NCBI GenBank assembly: GCA_934371505.1
Contig: CAKRNW010000015.1
Coordinates: 1-29,017 of the forward strand
Length of the DNA: 29,017 bases
Reading direction: 5' to 3'
Source: an uncultured Lachnospiraceae bacterium
GTDB taxonomy: Bacteria > Bacillota > Clostridia > Lachnospirales > Lachnospiraceae
The position numbers and the translations under genes were made by a program. This document shows, in pieces, positions 16,046-23,669 of this stretch (the first letter of the stretch is position 1; the number at the start of each line of letters is the position of its first letter). The notes below the pieces were generated by a model, which saw only the letters and a list, made by a program, of their open reading frames with translations, made no database searches and was not told where the DNA came from.

Positions 16046-16769
16046 GCGAATTAAAGTCCGCATGAAGTTTGAAAAAACAGGTGTGGTAAAATTTATCGGT
16101 CATCTGGACATCATGCGTTATTTTCAGAAGGCGAACCGGCGGGCAGGGCTGGATATCGCCTATTCCGGTGGATATAGTCCGCATCAGATTCTGTCTTTTG
16201 CAGCGCCTCTGGGGGTAGGACTGGAAAGCTATGGAGAGTATCTGGATGTGGAGATGGAATCCATAACCTCCTCCCAGGATATTATGGATCGGCTGAATCA
16301 GGTAAATGTTCCGGGAATCCGTGTGTCTAATGTGGTGCGGCTTCCAGAGGGAGCTGCCAATGCCATGGCATCTGTGGCGGCAGCCAGATATCAGGTTCGT
16401 TTCCGGGAAGGTTACGAGCCGCAATTTGACTATGCAGGTCAATTAGAGAGCTTTTTATCAAGGGAAGACATTCCCTATGAGAAAGAGACAAAGAATGGCA
16501 GCAAAGTATTGAATTTGCGGGATGCTATTTATGAATGTAAGGTGCTTGGGGATGCAGAAAACCATCCGGCCGGTCTGGAGATGTTAGTCAACGCCAGTTC
16601 AGCCGGCAATATCAAGCCGGGAATGGTGATGGAGGCTCTCTATTCCTTTTGTGGAGATAAATTACCGGAATTTGCACTGGCAGTAACCAGAGTGGATACT
16701 TACACGAATGTGGGAACCGAGAAAGAGCCAGACTATGTACCGTTAGATTCTGTAGGTGAAAGATTTTAA
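16038..16769 (+). CDS. DUF2344 (TIGR03936) radical-SAM-associated protein
   Basis: A 243-residue protein that begins MSERIKVRMKFEKTGVVKFI and continues GHLDIMRYFQKANRRAGLDI, then SGGYSPHQILSFAAPLGVGL. These are diagnostic for the TIGR03936/DUF2344 family, which occurs as the C-terminal part of, or the neighbour of, TIGR03960 radical SAM proteins. Function is unknown. The ATG at 16038 overlaps the radical SAM stop by 8 nt, with AGAGGAA upstream. The repeated order radical SAM, DUF2344, RNase G in Firmicutes hints at a role in RNA or ribosome maturation; this is inference only. Confidence 0.88.
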   Translation: MSERIKVRMKFEKTGVVKFIGHLDIMRYFQKANRRAGLDIAYSGGYSPHQILSFAAPLGVGLESYGEYLDVEMESITSSQDIMDRLNQVNVPGIRVSNVVRLPEGAANAMASVAAARYQVRFREGYEPQFDYAGQLESFLSREDIPYEKETKNGSKVLNLRDAIYECKVLGDAENHPAGLEMLVNASSAGNIKPGMVMEALYSFCGDKLPEFALAVTRVDTYTNVGTEKEPDYVPLDSVGERF

Positions 16770-16791
16770 CGGAAATAAGGAAAGATCAAAA

Positions 16792-17922
16792 ATGCAGGAA
16801 ATCATAAAACCTCGAAAGAAATATGCGGAAGCAGAAGATCTGATGAAAAGGGAGGGTGGTGCTACGGCGGTGCCCTTCAATTCTGTTTGTGTGATGTTAC
16901 GACGCAAGGGTCAGCTGGTGACAGCCTTTTTTCAGAAGGGACAGCTGGAACAGATCCATGTCTATGGGGAGGGGAGTCATAAGGATCAGCCACAGCTGGG
17001 AGAAGTCTATCTGGGGAAGGTGACCCGGGTGGCACAAAATCTGGGAGCAGCGTTTGTGGATGTACAAAAGGGTATATCCTGTTATTTATCCCTGGGAAGC
17101 GATCTTGGAGTAAGCCTATTGGAAAAGGGAATGCTCCATCGTACCAACCGAACCGGAAATGTTCCTATAAAGGCAGGGGATGAACTGTTGGTTCAGGTAA
17201 CCAGAGAAGCCTTAAAAACCAAATTACCGGCAGTGAGCGGAAAAATAACGAAGTGTGAAAATATAGAAATGTTACGGGAAAAAGCAGATCATGCATTGTG
17301 TTACACAAAATTGGTGCAGGTTATGCCGGGGTGGTTACATTTTTTGCAGGAATGTCAGAAAGAAGGAAAGCAATCACTTCAGGTTATAACAGATGATGCA
17401 GAGATTCAGGCACAGCTGAAGCAGGAGCAGGAGCGTCCAATGAATTTCGATGAGGTACAGCTTCGTTATTATGAGGATGCCCGTGTATCCCTGGCGGCCT
17501 TGTATTCCATAGAAACCTATTTATCACAGCTGACTGCCCGGCAGGTGTGGCTTAGATGTGGAGGATATCTGGTTATTGACCACACAGAAGCGATGACTGT
17601 CATTGATGTGAACAGTGGAAAATGCATCCGGAAGGATTCTCCGGAGGAATTGATACAATTAGTAAATAAGGAGGCGGGGGAGGAAGTGTTTCGTCAGCTG
17701 CGTCTGCGAAATCTGTCCGGAATGATTTTGGTGGATTTTCTAAATATCAGGGATAAAGAGCAGCGGGAGCAATTTTTCCAGGAACTTCGAAGGATGGCGC
17801 AACAGGATTCCGTACCTACGAAGGTGCATGATATTACAGCACTGGGCATCGTGGAAATCACCAGAAAAAAAGTATCCCATCCATTGTCAGAACAGTTGCA
17901 AGGTAATAAAAAAGTCAATTAA
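16792..17922 (+). CDS. rng: Ribonuclease E/G family protein, short form
   Basis: An endoribonuclease of the RNase E/G family. The 376 residues have an S1-like insertion (GEVYLGKVTRVAQNLGAAFV, about 68-110), the RNase H-like core and the catalytic metal ligands Asp272 and Asn274 in MTVIDVNSGK and Asp315 in ILVDFLNIRD; their spacing equals that of E. coli RNase E (303, 305, 346). The protein stops shortly after LGIVEITRKKVSHPL. The CPxCxGxG zinc-link, by which the E. coli enzymes dimerise, is absent. ATG 16792 has AAGGAAA upstream and is preferred to a GTG at 16756 with no binding site. It follows the DUF2344 gene by 22 nt. Confidence 0.88.
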   Translation: MQEIIKPRKKYAEAEDLMKREGGATAVPFNSVCVMLRRKGQLVTAFFQKGQLEQIHVYGEGSHKDQPQLGEVYLGKVTRVAQNLGAAFVDVQKGISCYLSLGSDLGVSLLEKGMLHRTNRTGNVPIKAGDELLVQVTREALKTKLPAVSGKITKCENIEMLREKADHALCYTKLVQVMPGWLHFLQECQKEGKQSLQVITDDAEIQAQLKQEQERPMNFDEVQLRYYEDARVSLAALYSIETYLSQLTARQVWLRCGGYLVIDHTEAMTVIDVNSGKCIRKDSPEELIQLVNKEAGEEVFRQLRLRNLSGMILVDFLNIRDKEQREQFFQELRRMAQQDSVPTKVHDITALGIVEITRKKVSHPLSEQLQGNKKVN

Positions 17923-17938
17923 ACGAAGGGGACAAATT

Positions 17939-18502
17939 ATGAAATTATTAAATCTGAAAAAGATTCGTGACGGAAAATATTTAAAGGATTACGAACTGAC
18001 TTATGAGAATAAGGCCGGGAAGGAAAAAGTTTATGAAATTGTAAGCCTGAAGGAACTATCTGAACCAAAGGATCTGGGAACCGCAGTAACCGGTGTGTCC
18101 ATTGCTGCAGTGCATGAGGGAAAGCTGCTTCTTTTAAAGGAATTCCGCATGGCCATTAACTGCGAAATTTACGGACTTTGTGCAGGACACCTGGAGGAGA
18201 ATGAAAGCGTAGAAGAATGTATTCAACGGGAATTATATGAGGAAACCGGCCTGAATTTAAAACGGATCATCAAAATTTTTCCTCCTTCTTTTTCTGTGGT
18301 GACAATTTCTGATGCAAAGACACAGATCGCATTTGTGGAGGTTGAGGGAAAGATATCAGGTGAATATATGTCTGCAAACGAACAGATTAAAGCAGCCCTT
18401 TATACGCCTCAGGAGGTTTTACAGTTAATTGAAACAGAGACCTTTAGCTCCAGGGCACAGATGATTGCCTATGGGTTTTCCCAGGGACTTTTCCGCGCAT
18501 AG
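17939..18502 (+). CDS. Nudix hydrolase (ADP-ribose pyrophosphatase-like)
   Basis: A 187-residue Nudix enzyme. The Nudix box is complete at residues 83-105: G83-x5-E89-x7-R97-E98-L-x-E101-E102-x-G104-L. The N-terminal strands (KYLKDYELTYENKAGKEKVY, about 14-33) and the block LLLLKEFRMAINCEIYGLCA resemble the ADP-ribose/ADP-sugar pyrophosphatase group, where the enzyme dimer swaps N-terminal domains, but the usual RQYR is KEFR here. The likely reaction is hydrolysis of a nucleoside diphosphate linked to another moiety; the substrate is not determinable. The ATG has GAAGGGGA upstream. It follows rng by 16 nt and precedes the carboxypeptidase gene. Confidence 0.86.
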   Translation: MKLLNLKKIRDGKYLKDYELTYENKAGKEKVYEIVSLKELSEPKDLGTAVTGVSIAAVHEGKLLLLKEFRMAINCEIYGLCAGHLEENESVEECIQRELYEETGLNLKRIIKIFPPSFSVVTISDAKTQIAFVEVEGKISGEYMSANEQIKAALYTPQEVLQLIETETFSSRAQMIAYGFSQGLFRA

Positions 18503-18553
18503 AGTAAGAGGAAAATGCATATCGTATAAAGAGTTCTATTATGGCGGTGTGGC

Positions 18554-19966
18554 ATGAAAAACGGAAAGCAATTAAAGAAAGCAGCCGGGAGGCTTGGAGT
18601 CGTTTGGGTAACGGTGACAGGGCTCCTGTTTTCTTTTGCATATTTGCCGGTGAGGGGGACAGCTTCAGAAGCCTGCAGAGAGAGAGACGACAGGGAAGTC
18701 TCTGGACAAATTTTGCTGAACACAGAAAATCCGGAACTTGCCCCTACAGAGCTTTATTCGAAAGCGGCGGTTTTGATGGATGCCAGGACAGGACGGGTTT
18801 TATATGAAAAGGATGGAAACGAAAAGCTGTCCAATGCCAGTACCACGAAGATTATGACCTGTATTCTGGTACTGGAGCAGGAGTGCGATGACCAGATTAT
18901 GGAGACATCTGCCTATGCAGGGGCACAGCCTAAAGTACATCTTGGGGTTCGGAGCGGGCAACAGTTTCTGGTAAAAGATCTGCTTTATTCCCTCATGCTG
19001 GAATCCCATAACGATGCTGCAGTGATTTTGGCAGAATCCATCGGCGCAAAAGCACTGGGCCTGTCTGACACAGCTGGAGAGCGAAATGTGGAGGAAAGCA
19101 AACAGGCAGTAGCTGCTTTTGCGAGAATGATGAATGAAAAGGCGATGGAAATTGGCTGTAAGGATACCACTTTTGTTACTCCCAACGGATTGGATGCCGT
19201 ACAGGTAGCCGAAAATGAAAATGGAGAGGAAACTGTACTGACTCATGGAACAACAGCAACCGATTTGGCAAAAATCATGGCATACTGTGTGACATCCAGT
19301 CCGAAAAAAGAAGAGTTTTTGAAAATTACAAGAACAGTTGACCACTCTTTTTCCGATGTGGAGGGAAGGCAGTTCTACACCTGCCACAATCATAATGCTT
19401 TTCTGGGTATGATGGACGGAGCATTGTCCGGAAAAACCGGCTTCACAAATAGTGCAGGTTATTGTTATGTAGGTGCTTTACAGCGGGATGACAGAATCTA
19501 TACCATTGCATTGCTGGCATGCGGCTGGCCGAATCACAAGGGATGGAAGTGGCAGGACAGCCGCAAACTTTATAACTATGGATTGGAAAACTATATTTAT
19601 CAGGAATTTTTGCCAGAGGTGGAAGTCTCGCCCCTGGCGGTTTCCGGTGGACAGCCGAAAGACGGAAACCCTTATCACAGCGTAGAGATTCTGCCGGTTC
19701 TGGAAGAGGCGGAGCCCATGCGGATTCTCTGTCGTGAGGGAGAATATATGGTGGCAGAACTGGAGTGCCTGGATCATCTGGAAGCTCCGGTGGATGCTGG
19801 GACGCAGACGGGAACGGTAACCTATTATTTTGTGACAGCACAGGGAGAACGAATTCCCTGGAAAAGCGTCTCTGTGCAGGTACAGGAAACGGTTGCCGGG
19901 CTAGATGCAGAGTTTGTAACAAAGTATGTGACAAGAAATTTTCTGTTGGGATCAAACAGAGAGTAA
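18554..19966 (+). CDS. Serine-type D-alanyl-D-alanine carboxypeptidase (DacF/PBP5 type)
   Basis: Removes the terminal D-Ala of peptidoglycan stem peptides outside the membrane. The 470-residue precursor begins with a basic stretch and a hydrophobic segment (about 14-31, GVVWVTVTGLLFSFAYLPV), a signal peptide. The penicillin-binding triads are all present: S96-T-T-K99, S151-H-N153 and K294-T-G296. The peptidase S11 domain is followed by a C-terminal beta-sandwich (from about 345), as in PBP5. The binding site upstream of 18554 is weak (GGCGGTG). The gene is 51 nt after the Nudix gene and is probably the last of this run; no hairpin terminator is obvious after it. An amphipathic C-terminal anchor is not clearly visible. 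Confidence 0.92.
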   Translation: MKNGKQLKKAAGRLGVVWVTVTGLLFSFAYLPVRGTASEACRERDDREVSGQILLNTENPELAPTELYSKAAVLMDARTGRVLYEKDGNEKLSNASTTKIMTCILVLEQECDDQIMETSAYAGAQPKVHLGVRSGQQFLVKDLLYSLMLESHNDAAVILAESIGAKALGLSDTAGERNVEESKQAVAAFARMMNEKAMEIGCKDTTFVTPNGLDAVQVAENENGEETVLTHGTTATDLAKIMAYCVTSSPKKEEFLKITRTVDHSFSDVEGRQFYTCHNHNAFLGMMDGALSGKTGFTNSAGYCYVGALQRDDRIYTIALLACGWPNHKGWKWQDSRKLYNYGLENYIYQEFLPEVEVSPLAVSGGQPKDGNPYHSVEILPVLEEAEPMRILCREGEYMVAELECLDHLEAPVDAGTQTGTVTYYFVTAQGERIPWKSVSVQVQETVAGLDAEFVTKYVTRNFLLGSNRE

Positions 19967-19989
19967 ATTTTAGGAAAATTGTATGAAAC

Positions 19990-20030
19990 TGCCATATTTT
20001 GTTGACAAAGTTTTATCAATATGGCATAGT
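19990..20030 (+). promoter_or_regulatory. mntP promoter with flanking inverted repeat
   Basis: TTGACA (20002-20007), a 17-nt spacer and CATAGT (20025-20030). A 9-bp inverted repeat, TGCCATATT (19990-19998) and AATATGGCA (20018-20026), embraces the -35 and touches the -10, as a repressor operator would. It does not match a MntR box that I can recall. Confidence 0.6.
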
Positions 20031-20039
20031 ATTAAGAAA

Positions 20040-20136
20040 TGATAACGAACCCATGAGGGAGTAGTTTGCACTAAATAGTGTGATATGTCAACACACTGAT
20101 TCCTTTGGAATCTGGCATATCTTAATGAACGAGACT
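20040..20136 (+). ncRNA. yybP-ykoY manganese riboswitch
   Basis: The leader has the conserved blocks of this class: GAGGGAGTAG (20056-20065) after the P1 left side, GTCAACA (20087-20093), a P3-type hairpin around CTGATTCCTTTGGAATC, and the closing GAACGAGACT (20127-20136). The class binds Mn2+ and turns on manganese exporters, and the next gene is exactly that, mntP. GAACCCA (20047-20053) is complementary to TGGGTTC (20069 +100, i.e. 20169-20175), within the following terminator, which suggests a switch of pairing between ligand-bound and terminated states. Confidence 0.88.
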
Positions 20137-20183
20137 CAGACACAGAATGATGAACGACATTCTGTATCTGGGTTCTTTTTATT
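20137..20183 (+). terminator. Riboswitch expression-platform terminator
   Basis: CAGA-c-ACAGAATG (20137-20149) pairs with CATTCTGT-a-TCTG (20158-20170), one mismatch, followed by GGTTC and TTTTTATT. It lies between the aptamer and mntP, so it is the regulated terminator. Confidence 0.75.
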
Positions 20184-20240
20184 GCATAGGAAATTTTGGC
20201 CTATGCAATCAAACTATTTTTGAGAACAGGAGAAAAGGAA

Positions 20241-20798
20241 ATGGGAATGATCGAGTTGTTTTTACTGGGTGTCGGACTGTCCATGGATGCCTTTGCCGTC
20301 TCTATCTGTAAGGGACTGGGAGTCAGGAAAGTAAGACCGAAGCACATGCTCTGTTGTGGATTATGGTTCGGCGGCTTTCAGGCATTGATGCCATTGATCG
20401 GCTATCTATTAGGTTCCGCTTTTGAAAGTTACATTACTAAGATTGATCATTGGATTGCCTTTGTCCTGTTGGTATTTATCGGAGTGAATATGATCCGTGA
20501 GGCATTGTCTGACGAAGAAGAGCAGACCGGTGCATCTTTTAGTTTCAAAACCATGCTGTTCATGGCCATTGCGACCAGCATTGATGCACTGGCTGTGGGA
20601 ATTACCTTTGCATTTCTTGGAGTGAATATAGGGATGGCGCTCACGCTTATCGGCTGCACGACCTTTGTATTTTCTGCGGCAGGGGTGAAAATCGGGAATG
20701 TATTTGGAAAGAAATATCAAGCAAAAGCAGAGATTGTGGGAGGTGTAATTCTTATTGCAATCGGTTGTAAAATCCTGATGGAGCATTTGTTTTTCTAA
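20241..20798 (+). CDS. mntP: Manganese efflux pump MntP
   Basis: Exports Mn2+ across the cytoplasmic membrane. The 185 residues are the normal family length and form six membrane spans in two repeats. Each repeat carries the signature Asp motif: GVGLSMDAFAVSICKGLGV near the N-terminus and ATSIDALAVGITFAFLGV in the second half. The ATG at 20241 is chosen because AGGAG (20228-20232) lies 8 nt upstream and the protein begins with the first span; earlier in-frame codons lie in the leader. Control by the manganese riboswitch upstream is strongly indicated: high Mn2+ would allow read-through and efflux. Confidence 0.95.
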   Translation: MGMIELFLLGVGLSMDAFAVSICKGLGVRKVRPKHMLCCGLWFGGFQALMPLIGYLLGSAFESYITKIDHWIAFVLLVFIGVNMIREALSDEEEQTGASFSFKTMLFMAIATSIDALAVGITFAFLGVNIGMALTLIGCTTFVFSAAGVKIGNVFGKKYQAKAEIVGGVILIAIGCKILMEHLFF

Positions 20799-20843
20799 AT
20801 GACGGTAGTCCCTTTTGACCACAGCCTTTTACAAGGGCACATC

Positions 20844-20880
20844 TTGACATATGTAAATACCATGCTACAATATATAGTAT
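20844..20880 (+). promoter_or_regulatory. nrdD promoter with overlapping NrdR-box-like site
   Basis: TTGACA (20844-20849), 16 nt, and TACAAT (20866-20871) with TG at 20863-20864. Over the -10 lies CAATATATAG (20868-20877), which fits the NrdR core CwATATATwG in every position. The outer bases match the consensus poorly. A second, degenerate site may lie 32 bp downstream (20900-20909). NrdR is the repressor of ribonucleotide reductase genes in most bacteria. Confidence 0.6.
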
Positions 20881-20926
20881 CTGCGATGTGTTGTGGGTGT
20901 ATTAATATGATGTCAGGAGTGAGGGA

Positions 20927-23089
20927 ATGAAAATCATCAAAAGAAGTGGGGCGGAGGCTAGTTTTGACCTTTCCAAGATCATAATAGCGATCCAAAAGGC
21001 TAATAAGAGTGTCAAGCAAGGAGACCGGATGCCGGAGAGTGACATTCTGGAAATTGCCAATAAAGTAGAACAGGATTGTCTGGCGTTGAAGCGTTCTCCC
21101 AGCGTGGAAGAAATTCAGGATATGGTGGAGAATGAACTGATGGATCGTCAGGTTTTTGCCGTGGCACGTAATTACATTACTTATCGTTATCGCCGTGCCC
21201 TGGTGCGTAAATCCAATTCCACGGATGAACAGATTTTAAGTCTGTTGGAGTGTAATAACGAGGAAGCAAAGCAGGAGAATTCCAATAAAAATCCTACAGT
21301 GAACAGTGTACAGCGTGACTATATGGCTGGCGAGGTTTCTAAGGATATCACCCGTAGATTTCTGCTGCCGGAGGATGTGGTAGAAGCACATGAAAAGGGA
21401 ATTATTCATTTCCATGATGCGGACTATTTTGCACAGCACATGCATAATTGTTGTCTGGTCAATCTGGAAGATATGCTGCAGAACGGTACGGTAGTCAGTG
21501 AAACAATGATTGATACACCAAAAAGTTTCTCCACGGCATGTAATATTGCAACGCAATCTATCGCACAGATAGCAAGCTCCCAGTATGGCGGACAAAGCAT
21601 TTCCCTGGCACATCTGGCTCCCTTCGTACAGGTCAGTCGTGAAAAATACCGTAAGAGTGTCCGAGAGGAACTGGAGGCAGTGGGAGAGGATGTATCCGAA
21701 GAAAAAGTCAATGCCATTGCAGAGATGCGTGTGAAAGATGAGATCAAACGTGGTGTGCAGATGATTCAGTATCAGGTAATTACTCTGATGACCACGAATG
21801 GACAGGCTCCCTTTGTCACTGTATTTATGTATCTGGATGAGGTGCCTGCAGGGCAGATCAGGGAGGATTTGGCAGCTGTTATCGAAGAAGTGCTGAATCA
21901 ACGTATGCAGGGGGTAAAAAATGAAAAGGGTGTTTATATTACACCAGCATTCCCCAAGCTGATTTATGTATTGGAAGAGGATAATATCCATGAGGATTCC
22001 CCATACTGGTATTTAACAAAACTGGCAGCCAAGTGTACCGCAAAGAGAATGGTTCCGGACTATATTTCCGAGAAAATCATGAAAAAACTGAAGGATGGAA
22101 ACTGTTATCCTTGTATGGGATGTCGTTCTTTCCTGACCGTTTATAAGGACGAAGAAGGTAAATATAAATTCTATGGTCGTTTCAACCAGGGGGTTGTAAC
22201 GTTGAATCTGGTGGATGTGGCCTGCTCCTCCAATCGGGATATGGAGTTATTCTGGAAAATCCTGGATGAGCGTCTGGAACTTTGTAAAAAAGCACTGATG
22301 TGCAGACATAACCGTTTGAAGGGAACCTTATCGGATGTAGCTCCCATTCTCTGGCAGTACGGTGCTCTTGCCCGTCTGAAGAAGGGAGAGAAGATTGATA
22401 AGCTGCTGTACCACGGTTATTCCACAATTTCCCTGGGCTACGCAGGGCTTTGCGAATGTACCCGTTATATGACCGGAAGATCCCATACGGATCCCAAGGT
22501 TACTCCTTTCGCCTTAAAGGTGATGCAGCGCCTTAATGATGTATGCAAGCAGTGGAGAGAAGAAACCAATATTGATTTCAGCTTATACGGAACGCCATTG
22601 GAATCCACAACCTATAAATTTTCCAAATGTTTACAGAAGCGTTTTGGCATTATTGAAGGTGTGACAGACCGTAACTATATTACAAACAGCTATCATGTTC
22701 ATGTAACGGAAAAAATTGATGCTTTTGAAAAATTGAAATTTGAGGCGCAATTCCAGGAGTTGTCTCCCGGTGGTGCCATCAGCTATGTGGAAGTTCCCAA
22801 TATGCAGGATAATCTGGATGCCGTTTTAAGCGTTATGAAATACATTTACGATCATATCATGTATGCGGAACTCAATACCAAAAGTGATTATTGTCAGAAA
22901 TGCGGTTATGGCGGAGAAATCCGGATTGTCACCGATGATGACGGTAAACTGGTATGGGAGTGTCCCAATTGCGGAAACCGGGATCAGGATACCATGAATG
23001 TGGCAAGAAGAACCTGTGGTTATATCGGAACCCAGTACTGGAATCAGGGACGTACCCAGGAAATCAAGGAACGTGTCCTTCATTTATAA
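20927..23089 (+). CDS. nrdD: Anaerobic (class III) ribonucleoside-triphosphate reductase
   Basis: Reduces ribonucleotides to deoxyribonucleotides without oxygen, using a glycyl radical. The 720 residues start with an ATP-cone (about 1-95; KIIKRSGAEASFDLSKI), the allosteric activity site. The catalytic barrel follows (HFHDADYFAQHMHNCCLVNL). A zinc site is formed by C656-x2-C659 and C679-x2-C682. The radical Gly698 lies in RTCGYIGTQYWNQGR. GAGTGAGGGA precedes the ATG. The activase nrdG lies 58 nt downstream. The overlapping NrdR-like box suggests repression when dNTPs are ample. Confidence 0.97.
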   Translation: MKIIKRSGAEASFDLSKIIIAIQKANKSVKQGDRMPESDILEIANKVEQDCLALKRSPSVEEIQDMVENELMDRQVFAVARNYITYRYRRALVRKSNSTDEQILSLLECNNEEAKQENSNKNPTVNSVQRDYMAGEVSKDITRRFLLPEDVVEAHEKGIIHFHDADYFAQHMHNCCLVNLEDMLQNGTVVSETMIDTPKSFSTACNIATQSIAQIASSQYGGQSISLAHLAPFVQVSREKYRKSVREELEAVGEDVSEEKVNAIAEMRVKDEIKRGVQMIQYQVITLMTTNGQAPFVTVFMYLDEVPAGQIREDLAAVIEEVLNQRMQGVKNEKGVYITPAFPKLIYVLEEDNIHEDSPYWYLTKLAAKCTAKRMVPDYISEKIMKKLKDGNCYPCMGCRSFLTVYKDEEGKYKFYGRFNQGVVTLNLVDVACSSNRDMELFWKILDERLELCKKALMCRHNRLKGTLSDVAPILWQYGALARLKKGEKIDKLLYHGYSTISLGYAGLCECTRYMTGRSHTDPKVTPFALKVMQRLNDVCKQWREETNIDFSLYGTPLESTTYKFSKCLQKRFGIIEGVTDRNYITNSYHVHVTEKIDAFEKLKFEAQFQELSPGGAISYVEVPNMQDNLDAVLSVMKYIYDHIMYAELNTKSDYCQKCGYGGEIRIVTDDDGKLVWECPNCGNRDQDTMNVARRTCGYIGTQYWNQGRTQEIKERVLHL

Positions 23090-23147
23090 GAGGAAAATCC
23101 TCTGCCCGTTAGAAAATTCGCATTTGCTTTGCAAACAAGGAGGAGTT

Positions 23148-23669
23148 ATGAACATTGCAGAAATAAAAAAATGTGATATTGCAAATGGGCCGGGGGTTCG
23201 GGTTTCTTTATTTGTCAGTGGCTGTACCCACCATTGTCCCGGCTGCTTCAATGAAATTGCATGGGATTTTGACTATGGGAATCCCTTTACCGATGAAATA
23301 CAACAAGAATTATTGACAGCACTAGCCCCCTCCTATATCAGGGGGCTTACGCTGTTAGGCGGAGAACCCCTGGAACGAGTAAATCAACAGGGGCTTCTTC
23401 CTTTTTTGAAAAAAGTGAAAAAAATCTATCCGGAGAAGGACATCTGGTGTTATACCGGATATCGTTTTGAGGAGGATGTTGCAGGGCGGATGCTCCAGCA
23501 ATGGGATGAGACAAAGGAATTGCTTCCTATGATTGATGTTCTGGTAGACGGTCGATTTCAAGAACAGTTTAAGGATATCCGTCTTCGCTTTCGCGGTTCC
23601 AGCAACCAGAGACTGATTGATCTGAAACAGACTCTGCAGAAAGGAGAGATTATTCTATGGGACGACTGA
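23148..23669 (+). CDS. nrdG: Anaerobic ribonucleotide reductase activating protein
   Basis: A radical SAM activase that makes the glycyl radical on NrdD. The 173-residue protein has the cluster C26-x3-C30-x2-C33 in SGCTHHCPGCFNEIAW, then LTLLGGEPL (the GGE strand) and KDIWCYTGYRFEE, as in E. coli NrdG. The ATG at 23148 follows a strong AAGGAGGAG; upstream in-frame codons overlap nrdD and lack binding sites. The last 13 nt overlap the cardiolipin synthase gene in another frame, coupling the two. Confidence 0.95.
   Translation: MNIAEIKKCDIANGPGVRVSLFVSGCTHHCPGCFNEIAWDFDYGNPFTDEIQQELLTALAPSYIRGLTLLGGEPLERVNQQGLLPFLKKVKKIYPEKDIWCYTGYRFEEDVAGRMLQQWDETKELLPMIDVLVDGRFQEQFKDIRLRFRGSSNQRLIDLKQTLQKGEIILWDD

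Noticed and set aside
15218..16442. Two long minus-strand open frames (281 and 274 codons) opposite the radical SAM and DUF2344 genes
   Set aside because: They overlap each other and conserved plus-strand genes, lack family motifs and start sites; composition shadow.
20799..20843. Possible terminator after mntP (GTCCCTT ... AAGGGCAC)
   Set aside because: Imperfect, distant arms and no T-run; not enough to call.
21236..21991. Minus-strand open frame (251 codons) inside nrdD
   Set aside because: Antisense shadow of the conserved NrdD barrel.
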